This document shows positions 16,085 to 23,770 of a stretch of 23,770 bases of DNA, one piece after another; position 1 is the stretch's first letter, and every line of letters starts with the position of its first letter. The position numbers and the translations under genes were made by a program. The notes under the pieces are model-generated. The model was given only the letters and a program-made list of their open reading frames with translations. It did no database searches and was not told where the DNA came from. The stretch comes from DASXSB01 sp036506275 (GTDB taxonomy: Bacteria > Methylomirabilota > Methylomirabilia > Rokubacteriales > CSP1-6): positions 1 through 23,770 of the forward strand of contig DASXSB010000082.1 of NCBI GenBank assembly GCA_036506275.1, given 5' to 3'.

Positions 16085-17173
16085 ATGGCGACGTACCGCA
16101 TCGCGGTGCTGCCCGGCGACGGCATCGGGCAGGAGGTGACCCCGGAGGCCGTCTCCGTCCTGAAAGCGGTGGGCAAGGCCACCGGCGCCGGCTTCGAGTT
16201 CGAGGAGGCGCTGGTGGGTGGCGCCGCTCTCGACGCCGCCGGCACGCCGTTGCCTCCGCGCACCCTCGCCCTGTGCCGGGAATCGCACGCGATCCTCTTC
16301 GGCGCCGTCGGGGGGCCGCGGTGGGACGATGCCCCCCACGAGAAGCGGCCGGAGCGTGGGCTCCTCGCCATCCGCAAGGAGCTCGATCTCTACGCCAACC
16401 TCCGTCCCGCGCGCTGTTTTCCCATGCTCGTGGACGCCTCCCCGCTGAAGCGGGCGGTGGTGGAGTCGACCGATCTCATGGTCATCCGCGAGCTCACGGG
16501 CGGGCTCTACTTCGGCGAGCCGCGGGGGGTGGAGCGCTTTCCCGACGGCGGGGCGCGGGCCGTCAACACCATGGTCTACACCACGCGCGAGATCGAGCGG
16601 GTGGCGCGGGTCGCCTTCGACGTCGCCCGCAAGCGGCGGCGGCGCCTCGCCTCCGTGGACAAGGCGAACGTGCTCGTGGTGTCCCAGCTGTGGCGAGAAA
16701 TCGTGACCGGCGTCGGCAAGGAGTATCCGGACGTCGAGCTCGAGCACGTCCTCGTCGACAACTGCGCGATGGCCCTCGTGCACCGGCCCACGCGCTTCGA
16801 CACCATCGTCACCGAGAACACCTTCGGCGACATCCTCTCCGACGAGGCGGCCATCCTCGCCGGCTCCATGGGAATGCTGCCGTCGGCATCACTGGGCGGC
16901 GCCGTCGGCCTCTACGAGCCCGTTCACGGCACCGCGCCCGACATCGCGGGGCAGGGGATCGCCAACCCGATCGCCGCCATTTTGTCGGCGGCGATGCTCC
17001 TGCGTTACTCTTTGAACATGCTCACCGACGCCGACCGCATCGAAACCGCCGTGCTGCGCGTGCTGGAGAGCGGGCAGCGCACCGCCGACATCGCGGGACG
17101 GGGAGAGAAGGCGGTGGGGACGCGGGCGATGGGAGCGGCGGTGGTCCGCGAGCTGGAGGCCCAGTACTCGTGA
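16085..17173 (+). CDS. leuB: 3-isopropylmalate dehydrogenase
   Basis: The product is a 362-aa cytoplasmic NAD+-dependent oxidative decarboxylase of the leucine pathway. The N-terminus AVLPGDGIGQEVTPEA, the substrate loop ERGLLAIRKELDLYANLRPAR and the Mg-binding region ENTFGDILSDEAAILAGSMGMLPSASLG identify it within the isocitrate/isopropylmalate dehydrogenase family. The NAD-binding segment is GLYEPVHGTAPDIAGQGIANP. The leucine-type substrate-loop Leu residues (GLLAIR) argue against isocitrate dehydrogenase. ATG 16085 has a GGAGGG site 7 bp upstream, after a 69-bp gap from leuA that holds nothing else recognisable. leuC and leuD (isopropylmalate isomerase), often next to these genes, are missing here. 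Confidence 0.95.
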   Translation: MATYRIAVLPGDGIGQEVTPEAVSVLKAVGKATGAGFEFEEALVGGAALDAAGTPLPPRTLALCRESHAILFGAVGGPRWDDAPHEKRPERGLLAIRKELDLYANLRPARCFPMLVDASPLKRAVVESTDLMVIRELTGGLYFGEPRGVERFPDGGARAVNTMVYTTREIERVARVAFDVARKRRRRLASVDKANVLVVSQLWREIVTGVGKEYPDVELEHVLVDNCAMALVHRPTRFDTIVTENTFGDILSDEAAILAGSMGMLPSASLGGAVGLYEPVHGTAPDIAGQGIANPIAAILSAAMLLRYSLNMLTDADRIETAVLRVLESGQRTADIAGRGEKAVGTRAMGAAVVRELEAQYS

Positions 17174-18177
17174 GCGCCGGGGTGCGGGTGGCGGTGGTGG
17201 GCGCTACCGGCGCCGCCGGTCAGACGACGTTGCGGATCCTCGAGGAGCGAAAGTTCCCCGTCGCCGAGCTGCGGTGCTTCGCCTCCGAGCGGTCGGTGGG
17301 CAAGACGCTCACCTTCAAGGGTGAGCCCGTCACCGTCGGGCGCGTGGAGCCCGGCGCCTTCAAAGGCGTCGACATCGCGTTCTGCTCGGCGGGATCCGCA
17401 CAGTCGCGCGAGTACGCGCCCATGATCGTGAAGGCGGGCGCGGTGGTGGTAGACAAATCGAACGCGTTCCGGATGGAGCCCACGGTGCCGCTCGTGGTGC
17501 CGGAGGTCAATCCGGGCGCCGTCGCCCGCCACCAGGGTATCGTCGCCTGTCCGAACTGCACGACGATCGTGACCGTGATGCCGCTCAAGCCGCTCCACGA
17601 CGTCGCGCGGCTGCGCCGGGTGGTGGCCACGAGCTACCAGTCGGTTTCGGGAGCGGGGGTCAACGGCATCGAGGATCTCAGAGCGCAGACACTGGCGTGG
17701 GCGAAGGGCGAGCCGCCGGTGCCGCGCCACTTCCCGCATCCCATCGCGTTCAACGTCATTCCCCACATCGACCGCTTCGGCGCCGACGGCTACACGGGCG
17801 AGGAGATGAAGCTCGTCAACGAGCTGCGCAAGATCCTCGACGCGCCCGATCTCCGGGTGTCGCCCACCACCGTGCGCGTGCCTGTCTTCACCTGTCACTC
17901 GGTGGCGGTGAACGCGGAGACGGAGGAAGCGATCTCGGCGGCGCGGGCGCGCGACGTCTTCGCGCGGTTTCCCGGCCTCCGCGTGTGGGACGATCCCGCC
18001 CAGAACCGCTATCCCATGCCGATCGGCGTGGAGGGCCAGGACGACTGTTTCGTGGGACGGATCCGCGAGGATCTTTCGCATCCGCGTGCCCTGAACTTCT
18101 GGGTGGTCGGTGACCAGCTCCGCAAAGGCGCCGCCACCAACGCGGTGCAGATCGCGGAGCTGTTGCTGCGGACGTAG
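17170..18177 (+). CDS. asd: Aspartate-semialdehyde dehydrogenase
   Basis: The product is a 335-aa cytoplasmic NADPH-dependent enzyme. It reduces 4-aspartyl phosphate to aspartate semialdehyde, the branch point to Lys, Thr, Met and diaminopimelate. The Rossmann motif VAVVGATGAAGQTTLRIL starts at residue 7. The nucleophilic cysteine is C130 in CPNCTTI, and SYQSVSGAGVNGIEDL follows as in the family. The best start is GTG 17170, which overlaps the leuB stop as GTGA and leaves only six residues before the conserved strand. The common leuB-asd adjacency supports the call. The semialdehyde product would also be the substrate of the upstream aldolase if that enzyme is a true DapA. Confidence 0.95.
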   Translation: MSAGVRVAVVGATGAAGQTTLRILEERKFPVAELRCFASERSVGKTLTFKGEPVTVGRVEPGAFKGVDIAFCSAGSAQSREYAPMIVKAGAVVVDKSNAFRMEPTVPLVVPEVNPGAVARHQGIVACPNCTTIVTVMPLKPLHDVARLRRVVATSYQSVSGAGVNGIEDLRAQTLAWAKGEPPVPRHFPHPIAFNVIPHIDRFGADGYTGEEMKLVNELRKILDAPDLRVSPTTVRVPVFTCHSVAVNAETEEAISAARARDVFARFPGLRVWDDPAQNRYPMPIGVEGQDDCFVGRIREDLSHPRALNFWVVGDQLRKGAATNAVQIAELLLRT

Positions 18178-18183
18178 CGCCGG

Positions 18184-18513
18184 ATGACGTCGCTCCGGCG
18201 GAACTACGCTCCGCGCTTCGGGCGACAGGCCCGGTTCAACCTCGCAGTTCTCGTCACCGTGGTGGTGGTGGCCTACGTGGCCGTGCCGCCCGTCGTGCGC
18301 TGGTCGGAGTCGCTGTCCGGTTACAATCCCGCCCGCTACGAGCCGAAGGATGCCGATCGCGAGAGCTGGGTCCGCCATCGCGACGTCGGCCCGCTTCCCG
18401 GCATCAGCATGGATTCCCTCGTGTACCTCGGGCTCTTCCTCCTTCTCGCCGCCGTGTGGTTGCCGCTCGTATCCGGCCGGACGGGCTCGCGCCGGCGCGC
18501 GCCGCCGCGATAG
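18184..18513 (+). CDS. Small two-helix membrane protein of unknown function
   Basis: The product is a 109-aa protein that I do not recognise. Two hydrophobic segments, about residues 18-38 and 77-97, flank a charged linker of about 38 residues (SGYNPARYEPKDADRESWVRH and beyond). Both termini are basic, so positive-inside reasoning puts N- and C-termini in the cytoplasm and the linker outside. The gene starts 6 bp after asd and its 3' end overlaps the only standard truA start, so it is embedded in the operon. Tight packing and membrane-like composition support a real gene. No catalytic motif is visible. Confidence 0.7.
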   Translation: MTSLRRNYAPRFGRQARFNLAVLVTVVVVAYVAVPPVVRWSESLSGYNPARYEPKDADRESWVRHRDVGPLPGISMDSLVYLGLFLLLAAVWLPLVSGRTGSRRRAPPR

Positions 18514-19259
18514 CCGCGACGCTTCGCACGCTGCGGCTGTCGGTCGCGTACGACGGAACCGAGTACCAGGGCTGGCAGGTCCAGCGTGCCGCTCCCACCG
18601 TTCAGGGGGCCCTCGTCGCCGCTCTCCGCCGTCTCGATCCCACGGTGCGCGTGGTGGGGGCGAGCCGTACCGACGCCGGCGTGCACGCTCTCGCCCAGGC
18701 GGCGTCCGTCACCACGTCATCGACGCTGGCGCCGGCGGCGGTGACGGCCGCGCTCAATGCAACGCTTCCGCGTGACATCCGCGTTCTGTGCGCCGTCGAA
18801 GCCAGTGCCGGCTTCGACGCCCGGCGCGCCGCCCGCGGCAAGCGCTACGCGTATCTGATCGACAACGGCACGGTGGGGGTGCCGCTGCTCCGCCGCTTCG
18901 CATGGCACGTTCCCACCCCGCTCGACGTGGAGGCCATGCGGCGGGGGCTCGCGTTCCTCGGCGGCCGTCACCACTTCGGCGCCTTCTGCGCGGCGCCCGG
19001 ACGCGAAAAAGATCCGACCTGTCACGTGCGCGCCGGCCACGTCGTGCGAAGGAAACAGCGGCTCGCGGTCGTCGTGTCCGCCGACCGGTTCCTCCATCAC
19101 ATGATGCGCAACATCGTGGGCAGCCTCGTCGCCGTCGGACGCGGCGCCCATCCTCCCGAGTGGCTCGCCGACGTTCTCGCCTCCCGCGACCGGCGCCGCG
19201 CCGGGCCCACCGCGCCCGCCCACGGCCTCGTGTTGGTCCGCGTTCTGTATCCGCGTTAA
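18456..19259 (+). CDS. truA: tRNA pseudouridine(38-40) synthase TruA
   Basis: The product is a cytoplasmic enzyme that converts uridines 38-40 of the tRNA anticodon arm to pseudouridine. The catalytic Asp is D73 in GASRTDAGVHA, and the fold signatures RLSVAYDGTEYQGWQ and RFLHHMMRNIVGSLVAVGRG are intact. GTG 18456 is the only standard start codon upstream of the conserved region. It gives 267 residues with about 25 non-conserved residues at the N-terminus and a 58-bp overlap with the preceding membrane-protein gene. The true start might be a non-standard codon near 18510, close to the upstream stop. Confidence 0.93.
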   Translation: MVAARIRPDGLAPARAAAIAATLRTLRLSVAYDGTEYQGWQVQRAAPTVQGALVAALRRLDPTVRVVGASRTDAGVHALAQAASVTTSSTLAPAAVTAALNATLPRDIRVLCAVEASAGFDARRAARGKRYAYLIDNGTVGVPLLRRFAWHVPTPLDVEAMRRGLAFLGGRHHFGAFCAAPGREKDPTCHVRAGHVVRRKQRLAVVVSADRFLHHMMRNIVGSLVAVGRGAHPPEWLADVLASRDRRRAGPTAPAHGLVLVRVLYPR

Positions 19260-19273
19260 ACTACGACACCATC

Positions 19274-20050
19274 ATGCGGTCCTACCTTAAGATTCGCGGT
19301 GGCCGCGCCACCGAGGTCACGAGCGAGGTCGTCCGGGAGCAGCCGCTCACCATCTACGTCGACGGCGAGCGCTTTCTCACGCTCCTCTGCTCTCCCCTGA
19401 AGCTGGAGGCTCTCGTCGTCGGCTACCTCTGGATGGAGAAGGTCATCACGTCCCTCGCCGACGTGCAACGTCTGGAGGTGTCGCCGGTCGACGGGCGCGC
19501 CGACGTCGCCCTCACGCGTCCCGTCACGCTCCCCACCGAGCGCGTGCTCACGTCGGGCTGCGGCGGCGGCATCACGTTCCGCATCGATCACCGCTTGTTC
19601 CCACCGCTCGCGTCGACCTTGCGCGTGCGCCCCGAACAGCTCTCGCAGCGGATGAAGGATCTGTTCGCGGCGGCGGTGCATTATCAAGAGTCTCGCGGCA
19701 TCCACGGCGCCGCCCTCACCGACGGCGAGGATCTTCTCGTGGTAGCGGAGGACGTGGGCCGGCACAACGCCGTCGACAAGATCAAGGGCGAGGCGTTGTT
19801 CCGTGACGTCCCCACCGAGGACCGGATCCTTCTTTCCACGGGGCGCGTGTCGTCCGAGATGCTGCTGAAGGCGGCTCGCATGGGGGTGCCGGTGGTGGCG
19901 TCGCGCACGTCGCCTACCGAGATGGCCGTCGCGCTCGCGGAACAGCTCAACATCACCGTGTGCGGGTACGTGCGTCCGGACGGGCTCAATCTCTACGCGG
20001 GGACGGCGCTGGCGCTCTCCGAGGAAACGGCGGTGCCGCATGGCGGATGA
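19274..20050 (+). CDS. fdhD: Formate dehydrogenase accessory sulfurtransferase FdhD
   Basis: The product is a 258-aa cytoplasmic protein. In E. coli, FdhD passes sulfur from IscS to the bis-MGD molybdenum cofactor before it is inserted into formate dehydrogenase. Family segments are EQPLTIYVDGERF, the LEALVVGYLWMEKVI region, TSGCGGGITF, AEDVGRHNAVDKIKGEAL and LSTGRVSSEMLLKAARMGVPVVASRTSPT. The catalytic loop carries a single cysteine (GCGGG) where E. coli has CxxC (C121, C124). The gene starts 14 bp after truA and its stop overlaps the next small gene. It lies about 0.8 kb upstream of the formate dehydrogenase catalytic gene, matching its role. Confidence 0.94.
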   Translation: MRSYLKIRGGRATEVTSEVVREQPLTIYVDGERFLTLLCSPLKLEALVVGYLWMEKVITSLADVQRLEVSPVDGRADVALTRPVTLPTERVLTSGCGGGITFRIDHRLFPPLASTLRVRPEQLSQRMKDLFAAAVHYQESRGIHGAALTDGEDLLVVAEDVGRHNAVDKIKGEALFRDVPTEDRILLSTGRVSSEMLLKAARMGVPVVASRTSPTEMAVALAEQLNITVCGYVRPDGLNLYAGTALALSEETAVPHGG

Positions 20051-20372
20051 GACGGGGCCGGAGTCGGCGGGTGACCGCGCCTACCGCCGGCGCTTCACGA
20101 CGAAAGGGGTCGACAAGCACGCTGACTACGCGGTGGACCTCTTCCACGAGGCCGAGCAGAACCTGGCGGACGTGGCGCGGGTGAATCGCATCCTGCTCGA
20201 ATTGGGCCGGTTCTACAATCCCTTGACCGACGGTGCCATCGTTCCGCTCGCGATGCGGCAGCGCATCGTCGGTCTTCTCGAGCGCGGAGATCACGAGGAG
20301 GCAGCCACGCTCCTCCGCGATCTGCTTTCTGCCTACACGCGGGCCGCCGCCACCGACACTCCTGCTCCCTGA
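20040..20372 (+). CDS. Unknown 110-aa helical protein overlapping fdhD
   Basis: I do not recognise this 110-aa protein. It starts at ATG 20040, 11 bp inside fdhD, so it is probably translationally coupled. It is hydrophilic and predicted largely helical: DKHADYAVDLFHEAEQNL, then GRFYNPLTDGAIVP, then RQRIVGLLERGDHEEAATLL. The final helix faintly resembles the end of FCD regulator domains (I-x2-L-x3-GD-x2-E/A-A) but no DNA-binding domain is present. No signal peptide, membrane segment or cysteine is visible. Its place between fdhD and the formate dehydrogenase subunit suggests a link to that enzyme's maturation or regulation, by context only. Confidence 0.7.
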   Translation: MADETGPESAGDRAYRRRFTTKGVDKHADYAVDLFHEAEQNLADVARVNRILLELGRFYNPLTDGAIVPLAMRQRIVGLLERGDHEEAATLLRDLLSAYTRAAATDTPAP

Positions 20373-20454
20373 GCGCCGTCCGGCGCCGTCCGCGCGTGCG
20401 CACGTTGTAAGTCCGAAATTTCACATATCTGCAACTACTTGGCGTCCATAGAAC

Positions 20455-20484
20455 TTGACAGGAGCGGTCCGACCACACTACCAT
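20455..20484 (+). promoter_or_regulatory. Putative promoter upstream of the 92-aa gene and formate dehydrogenase
   Basis: A consensus TTGACA (20455-20460) is followed after 18 bp by TACCAT (20479-20484). It sits in the 158-bp gap after the fdhD cluster. This gap is locally AT-rich (20408-20458), unlike the surrounding DNA. The -10 is moderate. It would give a short 5' UTR before the ATG at 20531. Nothing else is evident in the gap. Confidence 0.5.
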
Positions 20485-20530
20485 GCGTCGACTTTCGGAT
20501 ACCTTTCGAAACCTTCAGGAGGAAGCGGCG

Positions 20531-20809
20531 ATGACCCTGAGTCTCACCGACTGGCTCCAGCAAAGTCGTCTAGTGGTCGTTTCCGTCGACAAGAGCCGTG
20601 GATACGTGCGCGTGAAGGGGCATGCGGAAGCGTGCTCCGAGCTGTCGTGTCCGGAACAGACCGTCGTCGTCACCGAGGACGGGATCGGCCCCGGCCTCGA
20701 CGCCCTCAACGCCGGCGACATCATCAGGGTGGAAGGCCCCGCCGACCGTCCTGAGCGCATCGTCGTCGTGCGTCGGGTGTGGGAAGAGCTGACGAGCCCC
20801 GAGTTCTGA
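20531..20809 (+). CDS. Unknown 92-aa protein preceding the formate dehydrogenase gene
   Basis: I do not recognise this 92-aa protein. The ATG at 20531 has an AGGAGGA site (20517-20523) 7 bp upstream; a longer frame from ATG 20483 would begin inside the putative -10 box. It looks like a small beta-rich soluble protein: RLVVVSVDKSRGYVRVKG, QTVVVTED, GDIIRVEGPADRPERIVVVRRV. Two cysteines (C35, C40) lie in the middle. No signal peptide or membrane helix is seen. It ends 69 bp before the formate dehydrogenase start on the same strand. A role as accessory or small subunit is possible but unproven. Confidence 0.7.
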   Translation: MTLSLTDWLQQSRLVVVSVDKSRGYVRVKGHAEACSELSCPEQTVVVTEDGIGPGLDALNAGDIIRVEGPADRPERIVVVRRVWEELTSPEF

Positions 20810-20878
20810 GCTGCTGAACATAACCGCGACATCTCGCGTCGCTTACCACCGCCGCTGTCGCCGACAAGGAGGTTCGCG

Positions 20879-23770
20879 ATGAGTCTGTCCCGCAGAGACT
20901 TCATGAAGCTCGGCAGCGCCACCGCTGCCGGCGTGGCCACCGGCGTCGGCGTCGATCTGACGCCCGTGCACGCAGCGGCCACCTCCCTCAAGATCAAAGA
21001 GGCGAAGGCATCGGCCGGGGTGTGCCCGTACTGCGCCGTCGGCTGCGGGCAGCTGATCTACTCAAAGGACGGCAAGATCATCGACATCGAGGGCAATCCC
21101 GACACCCCGCACACGCTGGGCCGCCTGTGCCCGAAGGGCGCCGCCACCATCCAGCTCTCCAACAACCCGCTCCGTCCCGTGAAGGCGCTCTACCGCGCGC
21201 CGGGCTCGGACAAGTGGGAGGAGAAGCCGCTGGAGTGGATGTACGACGAGATCGCGAAGCGATATTACGACACGCGCGAGAAGTACTTCATCGAGAAGGA
21301 GAAGAACAAGGAAGGCAAGGAGGTCACGGTCAACCGACTGGACGCCATCGCCTCCCTGGGGTCGGCCTGCATCGACAACGAGGAGTGCTACCTCCTCTCC
21401 AAGCTGAACCGGACGCTCGGGATCGTCTACCACGAGCATCAGGCCCGAGTCTGACACTCCGCCACGGTCCCAGCTTTGGGGACCACGTTCGGTCGCGGGG
21501 CGATGACGACGAACCTGATCGACCTCCAGAACTCCGACGTCATCATGGCCACCTCCAACATGGCCGAGAATCACCCGGTGGGGTTCCAGTGGGTGATGAA
21601 GGCGAAGGAGCGGGGAGCGAAGTTCATCCACGTCGACCCGCGCTTCACGCGTACGAGCGCGGCCGCCGACATCCACGTCCCGCTCCGCTCCGGCACCAAC
21701 ATCGCGTTCTTCGGCGGCCTCATGCGGTACGCGATGGAGAACAACCTCTACTTCAAGGACTACGTCGTCCACTACACGAACGCCTCGTTCCTGATCGATC
21801 CCGAGTTCAAGACGCCCACCGATCTCGGCGGGCTCTTCACCGGCTTCGACGAGGCCAAGCGCGCGTACGATCGCTCGAGCTGGAAGTACCAGCTCGACGG
21901 TGAAGGCAATCCCAAGCGCGACCTCACCCTGCGCGACAAGAACACGGTCTTCCAGCTCCTGCGCCGGCACTACTCGCGCTACACGCCGGAGATGGTGGAG
22001 CGCGTGTGCGGCATCCCGCAGGCGAAGTTCGAGGAGGTGGCGAAGCTCTACTGCGGCACGTCGGGTCCGGAGAAGACGGGCACCATCACCTACGCCTTGA
22101 ACCTCACCCAGCACACCAACGGCGTCGAGAACATCCGCGCCCTCTGCATGCTCCAGCTCATGCTCGGCAACATTGGCCGCCCGGGCGGGGGAGTGACGGC
22201 GCTGCGCGGCCACGCCAACGTGCAGGGTGCGACCGACCTCGAGCTGCTCTACCACGAGCTGCCCGGCTACATGGCGCAGCCGCTGCGGGACGCCCATCCG
22301 GACTTCAAGACCTACATCGAGAAGGAGACGCCGAAGGGCGGCTACTGGGTCAACAAGCCGAAGTTCTTCGTGAGCTTGCTGAAGGCGTTCTACGGCGACG
22401 CGGCCACCAAGGAGAACGACTTCGGCTACGACTGGCAGCCGAAGCGCGCGTCCGCCGACGCCTACAGCCACCAGCACATCTTCGTGGACATGTACAACGG
22501 CGTGATCAAGGGCTTCCTCGCGGACGGCCAGAATCCGGCCGTGGGCGGCCCCAACGCCAAGCTCGCCCGCGCCGCCATGCAGAGGCTGGACTGGCTCGTC
22601 GTCGCGGACATCTTCCTCACGGAAACGGCTGAGGTGTGGAAGGCGCCCGGTATCAACCCCAAGGACATCAAGACGGAAGTTTTCTTCCTCCCCATGGCGC
22701 CCGCCGCCGAGAAGGACGGCTCCCTCACCAACACCATGCGGCTGATCCAGTGGCACGAGCGCGCGATCAAGCCGCCCGGCGACTGCACCTCGGACGCGGA
22801 TTTCTTCTGCCGCCTCGCGCACCGGCTCCAGAAGCTGTACGCCGGGTCCAAGAAGGACCGCGACAAGGGCTTCCTCGCCGCCAACTTCACGTACGGCAAG
22901 AACCCGGACGAGCCGGAGATGGTGGAGGTCCTGAAGGAGATCAACGGGGTCGCCACCGAGGACATCACGGACAAGGACGGCAAGGTCGTCTACAAGAAGG
23001 GCCAGCCCATCAACACGTTCGGCCACCTGACCGACGACGGTAAGACGACGTCCGGGTGCTGGATCTACACCGGTGTCGTGGTCCAGGGGCCCGATGGCCA
23101 GATCGTCAACAAAGCGGCCTCGCGGAAGCCGGCGGACGCCAAGGATTATCTCGGTCACGGCTGGGGCTTCGCGTGGCCGGCCAACCGCCGCATCCTTTAT
23201 AACCGCGCGTCCGCCGATCTCGCGGGCAAGCCATGGAGCGAGAAGAAGAAGCTCATCTGGTGGGACGCGGAGGCCCCCGGCAACGAGCCCGACAAGAAGG
23301 GCAAGTGGGTGGGCCTGGATGTGCCCGACTTCAACCCGGTCCTCGCCCCCGACGCCAAGAACGGCGACAAGCCGTACATCATGCGCACGGACCTCGTCGG
23401 TGGCTTCTTCGGGCCGCTCAACGATGGACCGTTCCCCGAGCACTACGAGCCGATCGAATCGCCCGTGAAGAACCTGCTCTCCAAGCAGCAGAACAATCCC
23501 GTGGCCAAGATCTGGAAGGTGCCCGACCAGAAGAACGAGCTGGCGCCGGTCGGCTCGCCGGATTACCCGTACGTGATCACCACCTACCGGCTCACGGAGC
23601 ACCACCTCTCCGGTGTCATGTCGCGGTATCTGCCCATGCTCGCCGAGCTCTTCCACTCGCACTTCGCCGAGATCAGCCACGAGCTGGCGGCGGAGCTCGG
23701 GATCCAGAACGGCGAGAAGATCACCGTGCTCAGCCCGCGCGGCAAGGTGCACGTCACCGCCATGGTCACG
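20879..23770 (+). CDS. fdnG: Selenocysteine-containing formate dehydrogenase, catalytic alpha subunit (FdnG/FdoG type), 3'-partial
   Basis: This is the catalytic molybdenum/tungsten bis-MGD subunit, oxidising formate to CO2. The ATG has an excellent AAGGAGG site 6 bp upstream. SRRDFMK (residues 4-10) is a twin-arginine signal, with likely cleavage after AHA-type residues near 32, so the enzyme is exported to the periplasm. The [4Fe-4S] ligands are C49, C52, C56 and C84, with the conserved K86 (CPKG). The in-frame UGA at 21452-21454 falls at residue 192, in HQARV-Sec-HSATV, exactly where E. coli FdnG/FdoG have Sec. The frame then stays open with family sequence (GRGAMT, NHPVGFQW, GNIGRPGGGV, RGHANVQG). 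The MGD-binding C-terminal domain begins near residue 901 (TYRLTEHH). The gene runs off the window after 964 codons. Compared with about 1015 residues in E. coli, roughly 50 are missing. FdnG and FdoG cannot be told apart here. Confidence 0.93.
21452..21454 (+). other. UGA selenocysteine codon (Sec192)
   Basis: TGA interrupts the formate dehydrogenase frame at codon 192. The flanking protein reads HQARV before it and HSATVPALG-TTFGRGAMT after it, which matches the active-site context of Sec in exported formate dehydrogenases. The frame is open for a further 772 codons, so this is recoding rather than termination. The cell must have SelA/B/C/D or equivalents, none of which is in this window. 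Confidence 0.92.
21466..21484 (+). promoter_or_regulatory. Bacterial SECIS-like hairpin in fdnG mRNA
   Basis: A perfect 6-bp stem, ggtccc (21466-21471) with gggacc (21479-21484), encloses a 7-nt loop agctttg. The loop begins 17 nt after the UGA, the same spacing I recall for the E. coli fdhF SECIS, and it starts with AG and contains U residues as in SelB-binding loops. It is the expected place for the SelB recognition element. SelB binding is inferred from position and shape only. Confidence 0.65.

Noticed and set aside
19233..19262. Promoter for fdhD (TTGGTC-18-TAAACT)
   Set aside because: Weak match on both boxes and inside truA. The genes are close enough for read-through.
20879..21454. 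Reading the frame ending at 21454 as a complete 191-aa protein or a nonsense-mutated pseudogene
   Set aside because: The stop is UGA in the exact Sec context, the same frame continues for 772 codons with family sequence, and a SECIS-like hairpin follows.
21062..23752. Very long open frame on the minus strand opposite the formate dehydrogenase gene
   Set aside because: It mirrors the codon structure of a high-GC gene, is rich in Arg, Gly, Val and Leu without recognisable domains, and the plus strand is clearly coding.

Overview
This is a high-GC bacterial chromosome segment with dense, mostly same-strand (+) genes and many 1-25 bp overlaps. The gene content suggests an environmental, probably anaerobic or facultative, Gram-negative-type bacterium: ferredoxin-dependent pyruvate oxidation, a tripartite tricarboxylate (TTT) uptake system, PPDK, and a Tat-exported selenocysteine formate dehydrogenase. 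The gene order ilvB-ilvN-ilvC-psd-pssA-leuA resembles that of deltaproteobacteria and NC10/Rokubacteria-like lineages. I infer one of these groups, but the sequence does not settle the taxon.

Region 1 (1-1131) holds the tail of a 2-oxoacid:ferredoxin oxidoreductase alpha subunit and the complete TPP/Fe-S beta subunit. A 13-bp inverted repeat follows (1169-1203). Region 2 (1235-5691) is a tightly overlapping cluster: TTT binding protein tctC, small membrane subunit tctB, large membrane subunit tctA, a TerC-family membrane protein, and an FCD-type GntR regulator whose start overlaps the terC stop. Region 3 (5692-6080) is the only long gene-free stretch. It carries a promoter, a possible 27-codon Leu-rich leader ORF, a run of hairpins whose arms can pair alternatively and which ends in an intrinsic terminator, and a second promoter facing ppdK.

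Region 4 (6081-19259) is a long biosynthetic run: ppdK, a DapA/HOGA-family aldolase, ilvB, ilvN, ilvC, psd, pssA, leuA, leuB, asd, a small two-helix membrane protein and truA. PPDK sits at the pyruvate/PEP node. IlvBNC and LeuAB make branched-chain amino acid precursors. Asd feeds Lys/Thr/Met synthesis, and Psd/PssA make phosphatidylethanolamine. leuC, leuD and ilvD are not in the window.

Region 5 (19274-23770) is a formate dehydrogenase locus: fdhD, an overlapping 110-aa protein of unknown function, an unknown 92-aa protein behind its own putative promoter, and the Tat-exported catalytic subunit. That subunit is read through an in-frame UGA at 21452 (Sec192), followed by a SECIS-like hairpin. 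It runs off the window end after 964 codons. The standout observations are the selenocysteine codon with its hairpin, the leader RNA upstream of ppdK, and the two unknown small proteins in the formate dehydrogenase locus.
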